From Hirudo medicinalis (Eukaryota; Annelida; Clitellata; Hirudinida; Hirudinidae), in assembly GCA_011800805.1 (NCBI GenBank), contig MPNW01000325.1:5548-69547 (forward strand): 64,000 bases of DNA. The letters run 5' to 3'. How positions within the stretch are numbered: position 1 is the stretch's first letter; every line of letters begins with the position of its first letter. Of this stretch, positions 36,501 through 52,427 are shown one piece after another. A program made the position numbers and the translations under genes. The notes under the pieces are model-generated. The model worked only from the letters and a program-made list of their open reading frames with translations. It did no database searches and was not told the origin of the DNA.

Positions 36501-37493
36501 GGAAAGTTTCCTCAACCACCCCGTGATGACGAACGTTTAAGCGCTAATGCTTCTCAGTCTTTTGATGTTGGTCAACATAAATCTTTCGGAGCCCTAAGGT
36601 CTCAGTTGATTCCAAGAAATTTGAAAAGTGCAGCATCAAAGAGGGTAGAGTTTGCCCAGAGCATGTTCAGCAACTCGAAATCCAATCTGAAAGTGCTTTT
36701 AAGTGAGGTCGATAAAGTTACTAAAGAGAACATTGATATAGAAAATAAGCAGAAGATCGACGATTTAGAGAAAGAAATTGCTTTGTACAAGTCGAGAATC
36801 TGCGAAATGAAGCGCCACCTTCACATGAAAGGTAAACACTCAGCCAACGGGGACCAGGAAAGTCGCATCAAATTGTACGGAAACAAAAACATGCATCAGC
36901 ACTACGAAGATCTTTTGAAGATTTTTAAAAGGAAGGAATATGGTTCGAAAGTCAGAATGAACATGCTGAGACATCAGTCGTTGCTGAGCAGTGTCAGGCG
37001 CAGTTCTGTGTTTCACGAAAAATCCAAACTTCAGGAAAAGTGTGCAAAAGGAAAGAGGAAGATGTCCAGGCCAAGGCATAGTTCCTGTTTAGCTGATTTT
37101 GAAGCGAAACCTAAAGCAAAGAGCTACATATCCTCTGACACTTTCCCCGATGACTCTCTCTATTCAGCTAATGTCAAGTCTAGCGGATTACTTGACGGGA
37201 GTTTTGGACCCCCGTACTGTGAAACTTTGATGAAACAGAAAGACAAATATGAAACCGTCGAAGTGAGAACATTGAAAAGTAGTTTTGGACGCTGGCAACG
37301 CGACGATAACAAGAAGAAACCCCGCAGACAAAACGAGGTCAGGAATGTTTTTGGGGAATCGGTGCAGAGACGAAACTACCCGGAGAAAGGCAATACCTGC
37401 TGTAAAAAAATTCGAGTTATTTTCGGCCTTAACAAAATACCAAAATTTAAAAGAAGCTCCACAACTTTATCAACTCTTAGTCTGATTTTCTAG
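27519..37493 (+). CDS. Giant Ser/Asn-rich protein with N-terminal membrane anchor (unrecognised)
   Basis: Four exons join in phase: 27519-27555, 27615-27740, 27802-29007 and 29093-35868, giving 2714 residues. The 85-bp intron at 29008-29092 links two long open frames that look separate at first sight. Exons 1-2 encode one hydrophobic segment at about residues 13-36. The remainder is hydrophilic, rich in Ser, Asn, Lys and Glu, with a Cys-rich stretch at about 1362-1480 (CRSCC, KCYSAKC, CHDELC) that might bind metal. A further 542-codon frame (35865-37493) overlaps the stop as ATGA and is offset by one base; that frame is already open from 35829, and an A7 run at 35830-35836 is the likely place of a one-base indel. 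The 542-residue part is basic, with a coiled coil at about its residues 260-325. I do not recognise the family. Confidence 0.6.
35865..37493 (+). CDS. Offset 542-codon frame, probable C-terminus of giant protein
   Basis: Starts at an ATG that overlaps the preceding stop. It is long, lacks simple repeats and is basic, with a predicted coiled coil (pattern NKQKIDDLEKEIALYK) and many Arg/Lys-Ser clusters. Stop-start overlap is a bacterial habit and not expected between animal genes, so it is best read as the 3' part of the same gene displaced by a one-base error or mutation in the A7 run at 35830-35836. A separate downstream gene is less likely, because no promoter space exists. Confidence 0.55.
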   Translation: MKFNHALKTVDETRSPIHPLTEFKNSQNRDTTKRPLSYKQVPNIVSDRIHSNFKGSHNSSKCKHDSDRTCDTSVSPCAPSKSGQEISDGEVECFDMTKLNLHSQKFIRKKFRREKLHSGYELCDSYPVDRVQALEEMNMLTISDLHDDITPRKYDVAFKKFENNPKTRCDQAYRRWKDIQNETRLPVRESSSHSCWKVPEKSHILPTKQQKCGKFPQPPRDDERLSANASQSFDVGQHKSFGALRSQLIPRNLKSAASKRVEFAQSMFSNSKSNLKVLLSEVDKVTKENIDIENKQKIDDLEKEIALYKSRICEMKRHLHMKGKHSANGDQESRIKLYGNKNMHQHYEDLLKIFKRKEYGSKVRMNMLRHQSLLSSVRRSSVFHEKSKLQEKCAKGKRKMSRPRHSSCLADFEAKPKAKSYISSDTFPDDSLYSANVKSSGLLDGSFGPPYCETLMKQKDKYETVEVRTLKSSFGRWQRDDNKKKPRRQNEVRNVFGESVQRRNYPEKGNTCCKKIRVIFGLNKIPKFKRSSTTLSTLSLIF

Positions 37494-39256
37494 CGCGAAA
37501 ACTGCGAAAACCAATAGCTACCCGCAAAGATCCACTTTCCGAGTGGGTGAGAACAGCATTTCCTTACAAGAAAACTTGCTTTTAAATCAGAGTTTCATTC
37601 ATAAATTAAAATATCAGGAGCTCAAGGAATCACATCGTTGTTTTTATATTAAAATCATCTTTAGCGATTATATTCTGAAGACTCCTTGGCCAACCAGAGA
37701 GCATTTTGAACGCATTTCACTGCCATTGCTACAGCTAATCGTTCTATTGTTTTGGTCATCACGAAAGGAAAGAATATCTTAAAAGTTCAAAGAAATATTG
37801 AAAATGATACGAATCTTATCCTAAACACCTTCATGGAGTGGTGACTTGATGGATTTTGAGCAACGATTTAATCTTGCTTTCATTGAACCAAGGACAATTT
37901 GTCACTGATGAAATAAAATTTAACAAAAAAAGCTCGCTTCCTAAAAACTTTGTACTGTGACAAAGGCATTTGCAATCTAAATAAACTGATAAACATTCAC
38001 AGTTAAAAAAGCAAAATCCAAGTCATTCTTAAAAATTGGAATGCTTAAAATACTAGAACGGAATTTATTTATTACTATCTCTGTTTCAGCTTTTCATTCA
38101 ATAATTTATTCACAATGTGTTTAAATCGACTTTGAAGACGTCATTAATGTTCAAAAAACTGACAATGCACATGTGAGGTCGTGTTCTTTGTAACAGAGCT
38201 ATGCTAAATCGAAATCTAAAATCTTCAATAAATGAATTGAGAAAAACAAACGCGAAATACTTCGATATATTAAAACAATAATTTCAACTAGGCTTCTTTT
38301 CCACGCAGGCAAAAAAAAAGATCAAGTTCTTCAATGCTCATTCATTTTAGATCAAATAAAATGCTTTTAAGAGCAGGTAATCAGATGACTTGCTTGACAT
38401 TATTTGCTTATATATCTGCAAGGTTATCTGGCAACCCTAATTTATATGATAAAGTGAAATTAGTGCCATTTAATTAATATCACAAGAATTATCGCAGATA
38501 ATTTGGAGGAAGATAAGGCTTCTTCGAAAACTGTTACCGGGCAATTAACGACCTGGTGTCGAGAATGCGTCAGTTTTATTCGTTACGTTTTCATTTGATC
38601 TATCACACACCTGTTGTTGTTGTCGAGCAATTACATGGTCGTTGACTCACTATTGACACACTTAACAATCATTAAAAATTACTCATCTGTATCAATTGTA
38701 TCGTTTTTTTAAAGTGACATTTTCTGAGGACGGGTTTCGATTCTGCCGAAGCAGAGGTCCACACAAAACTTAAGTTAAATCTTTGACTTGAAATAAGCTC
38801 TTGAGCGATTAATCAAAAGCCATTACTTTTTTAATGATTATTGCACAATGAGTGTCCCACTGCCGCAGACAGGATGCGTGACTAACTAAAAATCTGCATT
38901 CCGATTTAAATTATGCCGGGTACTTAACCGAATTCGCATAAATTTTTACTCTTAACTTATAATTCTTTTAAAAAGTCTGTTTTATCTTTATTAGATATTA
39001 ATCACCTTTCTTTCGCAAGACATTCACACATTAATTGGAACCGGAGCTAAGCGATCGAGTGGTTGTTGTTTGGTTGGCCTTCGAGCGAAGGTGTTGATAA
39101 TTCGTTGCTTTCGGACGGCGATTGATTTGTTTGGATTTCTTTGTCATTCTGAGCTTAGAAATATAACCATGATCGGATATTGAATTAGAAAGTTGACATC
39201 AGCTGGTTATTTAGTTGTGTAATATATAATAAATTCAATTCTTCAACTTAGCCACC
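37494..39256. other. Intergenic region between giant gene and TAO kinase
   Basis: AT-rich, no supported gene. An AATAAA at 37912-37917 is the likely poly(A) signal of the upstream gene. The last few hundred bases should carry the TAO kinase promoter and 5' UTR; a perfect-looking Kozak context (GCCACC) directly precedes the ATG at 39257. Confidence 0.5.
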
Positions 39257-45176
<5,920 letters not shown>

Positions 45177-46391
45177 GGCTGAGAGGACTGAGGTAGGGGA
45201 TACTGAGGCTCAAAAGATCCATTCTGCTACATTGAGATACTAATCACAAATGTGTAAGGAAAAGATGTGGTGTGAACTTTAATAACTGGTTCATAGGTTA
45301 ACAGACTCCTCCTGGTTTGTTATTTGTTGAGAGTTGCACCAGCGTTTGTTTTTGTGGTTTTCCAGTTTGTATTAATGATAATGTTTAAATTCCATCATGT
45401 ACAAATTGAAATTGTTGGGCATATTGTGTCGGTTGCTTCCAGAGCAAAATCAATCACCCCAAAGTGCAGATTGACCCCAGGGTTGTTGGATTTTATTTAA
45501 GTTATTCCAAGTTGGCGTGTTTAGCGAACTTTGGCACGGAAGTTGAAGTTACACTGTCGACATTGCCTTATTTGTTCTGTATTTTTGTAAATTCCATAAT
45601 GGCCATTGGTCTTTTGTTTGAGAATTCGTTTGTGTGTGCATTCCTTCTGACATGTAATGCCAGTTCTTTGTCCTCGATTCAATCCTTCAAATGATGTCAG
45701 TATTTGCGTCTACTAACATATTTTTATCCTTTCTATTTATTTTTCTGTCTTCGAATCCACAATCGTTCTCCTCCCACGTGATCTTTGCTTTAGTTGTCCA
45801 CGTTAATGCACGGCTTCCGTATTTAAAGCTCACCATTGACGGTATTTCAAACGTTCCAGGACTTTCAGGAATCATTCACAGCTCGATTATCTGCTCCATT
45901 GTGCCTATAAGCAGCAACTGAAGCAATGACTTGTGCAAGCTCGCTGTTTGAACGCTTTGTAGCTTTACCTCGAGCGGACTTGACTGTTTTTGTGCACCCT
46001 TCGAAACATCTTCGTCTCAGTGGTTGGTTGCTAAGACATCCTCAACCCTCGACTGCCTGACACCACTTTTTTTTTTTATCGCATAACAAGCACAAACCCT
46101 CATCGATGTTTTTCACCTGCCGCTCGATATTTGTCAGCACCACAATATATGGAAAAGCCGTTTTTAATGTCTTTATTTTTGCGTTTTTTATTTGAATTTC
46201 ATAACTATATTGTAAGGTTATACTAATTTTAAACAGTTTATTTATTTATTTTTATGCACACCCGTACCTGCTAAGTATTAGCGATTTTACCCCAGCAACT
46301 GTCACATTAAAAAATGCATAAGAAAAATATTGTTTTGAGTTTCAACTGAAAGGGAATACCAACTCTAGTGAAATGTGTTACAAATTAAATG
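45177..46391. other. Convergent 3' regions of TAO kinase and giant minus-strand gene
   Basis: No gene supported. The two flanking genes point toward each other, so their 3' UTRs lie here. TTTATT repeats on the plus strand at about 46238-46250 give AATAAA on the minus strand and are the likely poly(A) signal of the minus-strand gene. Short open frames at 45464-45921 show no family features. Confidence 0.5.
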
Positions 46392-49300
46392 TCACATTGC
46401 CGACCACCTGGAAAAATAAGTGCCGATGGAATTGCATCCTTGCCTTGCAGCAGATCTGAGCGAGCCGACTGACATGCTTTTTTTTGAAGCTCTCGACCTT
46501 TTGTCGCCTTGCAGATTGGTTCCTGGCGCTCCACTGAATCTGAATCTTCTTGAAGAGCCAAACTTATGTTTGTTTCTCATTTCTTTGTGCACTTTTGCAT
46601 CATGAGTAAATAGATTCCTAGCCTTAGATTTTGATGCAGACGATCGACTAGAAAAACAAACTTTATCGTGATTGCGAGGGCACCACAAAGGATGGAAAAG
46701 GTTTTCAGACCTTGGAAAGCCAAGGTCTGATTGAAAATGACTCTCTTTCACTGTTTTTGGTTTTGTTCCCATCATGTTTCCTGAAATGCCCACATGAAAT
46801 CTATGATCTGTTGAAGCTGCAGGATAGTTTTCCTTTTGAAAATCTAATTTTTGTAATTTATTGCCACAAGGATATTTTTCAAAGAAGGCTTTTAATTCTT
46901 GATTAGGTTCACCAATTTCAATCAAAGTTGAGAAACGTGGACTGCAAAGAACTCTGTTTTGAGAAGCTCGATTTTTTGAGCAGGAATTAATAATATCATG
47001 CTTTTCCGAAAAGGAATTTTGCTTGCATTTTGCATCAACTTCAGTCACATTTTCAATTTCATTTCCTTTTCTGGACACATGATTGCCTTTTATTAAGCAG
47101 TGTACATTAGCAGTTTCTTCCCCTTTATGCAAAGTTTGGAGACATTTTGAATTGCTGTTATTTCTGCTAGAGTTCTGCATTTGGCACATCAAAGATCTCA
47201 TTGGCATGCTCATGTCCATGTGCCTTTGGAAGTCCTTATTCATTTGATGTGCTTGAATAACTACCTCTGGGTTTCTTAGTGATGAGGACATTTTATTCGA
47301 CAACAGTGTCACATAGGGTTCTTGCTTGTCTGCACTTATGTAACCTCTTTTGACGTTTTCTACGCCAGTGGTCGTAAGCACATTTTCTGGAGATTCTGAT
47401 ACTTGCTTTTTTTGGGAACTAAATATTGTGTCAGTTAAGTTATTACTGCAGGTATGGCCTGTATGATGAGGACCCACCAGCTGATTAGCAATCTTTTCAC
47501 TCTCATTTTCTTGTGTCCTTCGTGCTTGTGTATTACTCATTCCATTACACCTATGGTATAGTGGATGTTCTGCTGGATTGTTTTGGAAGCTAGAAAACTG
47601 AAATGTGTTGGAACCATTTTGAGTTTTTTCCAGACCTGAAAAGTTTGGCACTATGGCTCCATTTGGATTGACAAAATGTGATACCTGTTCCACGTATGCT
47701 CTGGGATAAGTCATGTTGGGGACCAATTTGTTTGCAGGGGGTAAATTGTTATGAGTCTCTTTTGTCCAGTTGCCAAGTATGTTTTCTTTAAGATTTGCAG
47801 TCTGTCCTGCACAATTATTTATTGCTTGTCTGTAGGTAGAGAAATCGACTTTTTCATTCTTTCGAGTATTGCTATTTAGAAGTAGTGTTGGTGGATAGAA
47901 TCTCATAGAAGCTGATAAGGGTTCCCTTGCCTTCATGGCAATATTTATAGCATTTTGTGCTTGGAAGTCATTGGGGCTACTCTTCAAGTTGGTGTACCTA
48001 GTATCGGGTGAACGCATGACTACATTGTCCGAAGCATTTGGCTGAAAATTTGTGGGCATTGATGATGCTTTGACCTGATTTTGACAAACATTTGTTGCTT
48101 GGAAATCAGGATTCTGGTGAATACTGTTGGCATTGCTTCTTAAACTAGGATCAACAAAGCTTTCAGGATTTACATTTGAGCCATTTTTTGGAGGAAACAA
48201 CAAATTACCAAAATCAATGTTATGTGGTGCAGGATGACTTTTGACTAATTTGTCATACATTTCCAATCGTTCACAGACCGTCTTTTCTAAACATTCCATT
48301 TTTTTCTTCTGTTCTAGTTCGTAATCAATCATTTGCTGACGAGTGGCACTCAGCTCCCCGATAAAATTTAATCTTTCTTTTTTTAATGTATCTCTTAGTC
48401 TCTCCAGCTCAGAAAGTAGAAGATTTCTTGTTTCATCTCGTTCTCTCAACATTCTTTTTACAGACTGCATACTCATCAAAGAATGGTCAGCGGAATATTT
48501 TGGAGCGATAAACGGATGTTGGCTTCGGTGCCTCCTGACATTTCTGGGTGTGTAGAGTATTTCTTTCACTAGTCTTCTAGAATCTGGACATTCTTTAACT
48601 ATTTGACTAATTGTTGGAGAGACTTTGCGAAATTTCCTCGATGAATTATTGTTGTTTTGGTCAATCACTTTCTTCGCTTTGTAATTTATCTCAAATTTGG
48701 CCTCAGATTTACTCTTTAACACCTCACTGACATTTTTCATGGTTAGCTGGAAGCATCTTTGCTCTGAGCATGGTGAAGATATGTCACACTGCCCAACATA
48801 CCATTTTTCTAATTTTTGGCAGTCAATTCTAGAATTACTTACAACTTCCTCAAAATAGTTATTCTTAACATCATCATTTGCAAAATGTTCACCAAGATCA
48901 AACTCTGAAATCTTATTTTCTTGAATTTGTAGCATCTTTTTTTGCTGAGCACCACTAATTTCACCAGCCTGCAAATCATGATTTGGATTACATCGTAACT
49001 TCTGATTGGACACTGACTCTATATAACAATTTTTATTAATTACTTGCAGTTTCTTAGGTTCACATGTATGGAATATCTTTGGATTACCTTCAGAAAAAGT
49101 ATTATCATTACAACAACAGTCTTTGCCATTCAATGGGCCTCCAGATTTTCTATCAAAATCACTAAGCAGGGTCTCAGTAAATTTGTCAGATAGTCTCTGA
49201 GGAGAATGTTTCTGAGACATATTTGTAACATCATCTAATGAACTGCTATTCAAATTGTAAATGCTGGATTCAAGTTTGTGTTCCTGAGAAGTGCTCTTAA

Positions 49301-52300
49301 AATCTAGGGTGTTTGACTTCTGGACAAATGGCTCAGGCATATCTTTCACATTGTCATCAGTTTCTCTTGATTGGTCACAACTTTTTCGAGGGGAATTTTG
49401 AGGAGGACATCCTGGACTTGGGTTATTGTTAACTTGTGTATGAATACATTCATTTATGTCCTGGTGGGATGATGATATATGTTCTTGCAAGATTTTCATT
49501 AGCTCTGAAAACTGTTGAATGCAAATCAAATCACACTTAGAATGGTTAGGCTTGATGTCATTCCAGTGATGACCGAAACATCTGAAAATGGTGTTGCAAT
49601 GCCTGCAAAACATATTTTCATCTGAAGCATTAACTCTCTGGCTAGCTAAATGAATTGAGCCATCATTATTATTGTTACTATTTACATTATTATCCTGGAA
49701 ACCATCGTCAGAATAATTAGCCACTTCCACACCCTGTCCGATATTTTGAAAACAAAATTTTATTTGATTTTCACAATTAACCAATTTTTCACATCTTGTG
49801 TTGCAAGATTCTTGACAATAACTATGTTCAAATTTTGTTGATATCAATGCATTTGTATTACTTTGTCTATTTCCATCAAAAGAATCACTGTCTTCTGAAT
49901 GGCAACATTGATTTGTGATCATATCACCTGATGAACTAACACTACCTTCAGAACATGGGGAGCAATACAAGGATTCACAAAAATCACACTTGTGCAACCT
50001 TAGCTTTGCCCAATTATGTGCTTTGGAGCAATCACACATTGAAGGGCAAACACTTCTGCTTTTTATGTTTCCACATTCTTTCTGATGATGTTGACAATTT
50101 TTGCACTGAGGTTGTTGTGATGTTTCAGAACTTAGGCTCCTTTCACTTTGACAACGACCTCTAATTTGTTGTAAGTCATGGGAGATAACAATTTTACCAT
50201 CTTGACTTTCATCAACAATTAAGGCTTTAAAATATTTCTTCCCTTTTGAGACATCTTGAGAGCTGCTTGCATGACAAAACTTTCTGAAATTTTTTGGCAA
50301 TTGATCATGTTGCATCAAATCAGTTTTTGAAGATGAACTAGGATTTTGAGTTTTGCCTAAATTAGATGATGATTGACTATTGTTGGGCTTGCATTCATAA
50401 TAATCATGATCAACGACCTTGAGAAAGCAGGAAGGGCTAACCTCAGAGTCAGAATCCTCAATAAGGCTTTTAACTTGATAATCATGACTGTTGGAATTGG
50501 TAATGTTTCTGTGTTTCACGTTTTCCTTATTTATTGTTGTTTGTGCATCGGTCCCTATGCTAATGACATGTCTGCCGACGCCCTTACCGTAAACATTCTG
50601 TAAGTCCTTCATGTTTTTATCATTTATTGCCTCTTCAAGAGCTTGGTCAATGTAATCGCTGGAACATTTCTGCTCAAGAGAGGGAGTCGCTGGAGTAGTG
50701 CCAACATAACCGTCACGACCGTCATCGAAGTACTTGATCGGCACGCCGTTGCACCTTATAATCCTGTCGGCAATCTCGTTCACGTTTTTGGAAACCTTTG
50801 CACTGTCACGATTAGTGGTTGACCTGTCATAATTTGTGAGTGGCCTCTCTAGGGTGTTCACTGTTTTATCATGTGTAGCAGTTGTCTTATCAAAATTAGG
50901 AATTATAACATCAAAATTATTACCATACTTATTGATTGCCCAATTGCACATAATTCCCTCATCGTTGCATTCATGGCTCATCCCATCTTGCCCGCTTTTA
51001 TCGTTTCGATGTTCATAAGTGGCTTCATTGAACATAGCTGATAAATTTTTCCATTTCTTAAAGACTTCGGAGGGGATACGTCCATGGTACTCTGCTGTGT
51101 TTCTTTCCATGTAAGCCAGTTCGTATTCTTCCATAGAAAACTCGTCCATGAAAGAAGTTCGTGGTTTCCCACTGAGGCGGTGACTAAAATTATTTCTCTC
51201 CTTGGGAGGAATTCTGGCTTTAGGAATGATGATATCTTTGCATTCCTTTGCTGCTACATTCTCAACGTTATTCTCAATTCTTGGTTTTGCACTGATCGCC
51301 TTGTGGGCTGCAGTCTGGGTGGTCGCTTCATTTAATGTAGGTTTGCATCTAGAGGGAGCTTTTTGAGTCTTGGATGACTTTCTGATATGTTTGAGGTAAC
51401 TAGGACTTGAAGGATCTGACAAAATATAACTTTTTATACTGCTGACCGGCCCCTTGACTTCTGTAAAACGTTTCAAACTTTTGCTGTTTGCATCTGAACC
51501 CATTCTCATGTTTTGAGGAACAATTTTATGAGAATTTGAACAATTATGTTGAAATTCGTAGACATTAAGGACATCGTGTAAGTCGAGTGACAGTTCGTCT
51601 GGTAAAATGATTTGGTTTTTATCACTTATGGCATTGTAATCCTCATCTTCATCTTCATCAACATAACCATTACCCTCATCAAGAGACTGTTGCTTTTTTG
51701 AGTCGTCATGATCTAGAATGTCCCAGGAATCATTATCTTTGGAATCCATCTTGTCAACGTTTTCAAACTCACTATACTTTTTTGATTCTTTGATAGGGTG
51801 GTCATTTTCTACTGAATATGGATTTTCTTCTGCAGCTTCACTATCCTCATCACAATAACAATAATCATATTCATCATTGTTATTGTTAGTTTGAATGTCT
51901 CCTTCTAAGGCAATGTTATGTTCAAAGATATTTTTTGTGACAGCAGATCCATAGTAGTATTTCCTATCAGCAGCAACTCTGTTATTTCTTAGTACCTCCA
52001 CGAATCGATCATTATATCCCCCTAAATCTGGCAAGTCTTTATCTTTTTTATGGGTCACACTGCAGTTTGTATTGCAATTGAATTCTGATTTTGAAGCTAA
52101 GTTTTCTTTTTGAGTGCGTGCTCGTGGTATTGGTGGCTCTTGATGTAAGGAATTCCTATCTCTTGCTATATCTGACAATATAAAATGGTTGCCACAGGTC
52201 ATTGAGTTTTCAGGATACCGATGAACTTGCCGCAATCTCTCTTTAGCTAAATCCAACTCCTTTGTCAGTTCAAGGTTCCTTGCAGCACTTTGCTGGACTA

Positions 52301-52427
52301 TTTGCAAGAATTGCAAGGCTTGCCTATCATAACTGCTAGGCTGCTTTTCAGAATTGGATTCCTTCAAGGTGTTATAGTCTAAGCGTGATGCCAAGCGTCG
52401 CAACTTACCTCCAGGACTTGATTCCAT
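46392..52427 (-). CDS. Giant 2011-residue coiled-coil, Cys/His-cluster protein (unrecognised)
   Basis: One unbroken frame from ATG 52427 to a stop at 46392. Residues 30-75 look helical (QALQFLQIVQQSAARNLEL), followed by a long acidic, Asn/Ser-rich region. Two Cys/His clusters at about 770-830 (CKNCQHHQKEC, CDFCESLYCSPC) and about 935-960 (FCRHCNTIFRCFGHHW) have CxxC spacing that could bind zinc. A coiled coil lies at about 1319-1400 (VKRMLRERDETRNLLLSELERL), then an Asn/Gln-rich tail and a basic C-terminus. The general plan recalls large centrosomal or ciliary scaffold proteins, but I recognise no family. A near-perfect splice donor sequence (GGAG|GTAAGT-like) occurs about 20 bp after the start codon, so an alternative spliced form is possible. 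Convergent with TAO kinase. Confidence 0.75.
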   Translation of the reverse strand: MESSPGGKLRRLASRLDYNTLKESNSEKQPSSYDRQALQFLQIVQQSAARNLELTKELDLAKERLRQVHRYPENSMTCGNHFILSDIARDRNSLHQEPPIPRARTQKENLASKSEFNCNTNCSVTHKKDKDLPDLGGYNDRFVEVLRNNRVAADRKYYYGSAVTKNIFEHNIALEGDIQTNNNNDEYDYCYCDEDSEAAEENPYSVENDHPIKESKKYSEFENVDKMDSKDNDSWDILDHDDSKKQQSLDEGNGYVDEDEDEDYNAISDKNQIILPDELSLDLHDVLNVYEFQHNCSNSHKIVPQNMRMGSDANSKSLKRFTEVKGPVSSIKSYILSDPSSPSYLKHIRKSSKTQKAPSRCKPTLNEATTQTAAHKAISAKPRIENNVENVAAKECKDIIIPKARIPPKERNNFSHRLSGKPRTSFMDEFSMEEYELAYMERNTAEYHGRIPSEVFKKWKNLSAMFNEATYEHRNDKSGQDGMSHECNDEGIMCNWAINKYGNNFDVIIPNFDKTTATHDKTVNTLERPLTNYDRSTTNRDSAKVSKNVNEIADRIIRCNGVPIKYFDDGRDGYVGTTPATPSLEQKCSSDYIDQALEEAINDKNMKDLQNVYGKGVGRHVISIGTDAQTTINKENVKHRNITNSNSHDYQVKSLIEDSDSEVSPSCFLKVVDHDYYECKPNNSQSSSNLGKTQNPSSSSKTDLMQHDQLPKNFRKFCHASSSQDVSKGKKYFKALIVDESQDGKIVISHDLQQIRGRCQSERSLSSETSQQPQCKNCQHHQKECGNIKSRSVCPSMCDCSKAHNWAKLRLHKCDFCESLYCSPCSEGSVSSSGDMITNQCCHSEDSDSFDGNRQSNTNALISTKFEHSYCQESCNTRCEKLVNCENQIKFCFQNIGQGVEVANYSDDGFQDNNVNSNNNNDGSIHLASQRVNASDENMFCRHCNTIFRCFGHHWNDIKPNHSKCDLICIQQFSELMKILQEHISSSHQDINECIHTQVNNNPSPGCPPQNSPRKSCDQSRETDDNVKDMPEPFVQKSNTLDFKSTSQEHKLESSIYNLNSSSLDDVTNMSQKHSPQRLSDKFTETLLSDFDRKSGGPLNGKDCCCNDNTFSEGNPKIFHTCEPKKLQVINKNCYIESVSNQKLRCNPNHDLQAGEISGAQQKKMLQIQENKISEFDLGEHFANDDVKNNYFEEVVSNSRIDCQKLEKWYVGQCDISSPCSEQRCFQLTMKNVSEVLKSKSEAKFEINYKAKKVIDQNNNNSSRKFRKVSPTISQIVKECPDSRRLVKEILYTPRNVRRHRSQHPFIAPKYSADHSLMSMQSVKRMLRERDETRNLLLSELERLRDTLKKERLNFIGELSATRQQMIDYELEQKKKMECLEKTVCERLEMYDKLVKSHPAPHNIDFGNLLFPPKNGSNVNPESFVDPSLRSNANSIHQNPDFQATNVCQNQVKASSMPTNFQPNASDNVVMRSPDTRYTNLKSSPNDFQAQNAINIAMKAREPLSASMRFYPPTLLLNSNTRKNEKVDFSTYRQAINNCAGQTANLKENILGNWTKETHNNLPPANKLVPNMTYPRAYVEQVSHFVNPNGAIVPNFSGLEKTQNGSNTFQFSSFQNNPAEHPLYHRCNGMSNTQARRTQENESEKIANQLVGPHHTGHTCSNNLTDTIFSSQKKQVSESPENVLTTTGVENVKRGYISADKQEPYVTLLSNKMSSSLRNPEVVIQAHQMNKDFQRHMDMSMPMRSLMCQMQNSSRNNSNSKCLQTLHKGEETANVHCLIKGNHVSRKGNEIENVTEVDAKCKQNSFSEKHDIINSCSKNRASQNRVLCSPRFSTLIEIGEPNQELKAFFEKYPCGNKLQKLDFQKENYPAASTDHRFHVGISGNMMGTKPKTVKESHFQSDLGFPRSENLFHPLWCPRNHDKVCFSSRSSASKSKARNLFTHDAKVHKEMRNKHKFGSSRRFRFSGAPGTNLQGDKRSRASKKSMSVGSLRSAARQGCNSIGTYFSRWSAM

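Noticed and set aside
45464..45921. Two hydrophobic open frames after TAO kinase
   Set aside because: They lie in the expected 3' UTR space between convergent genes and show no family motif.
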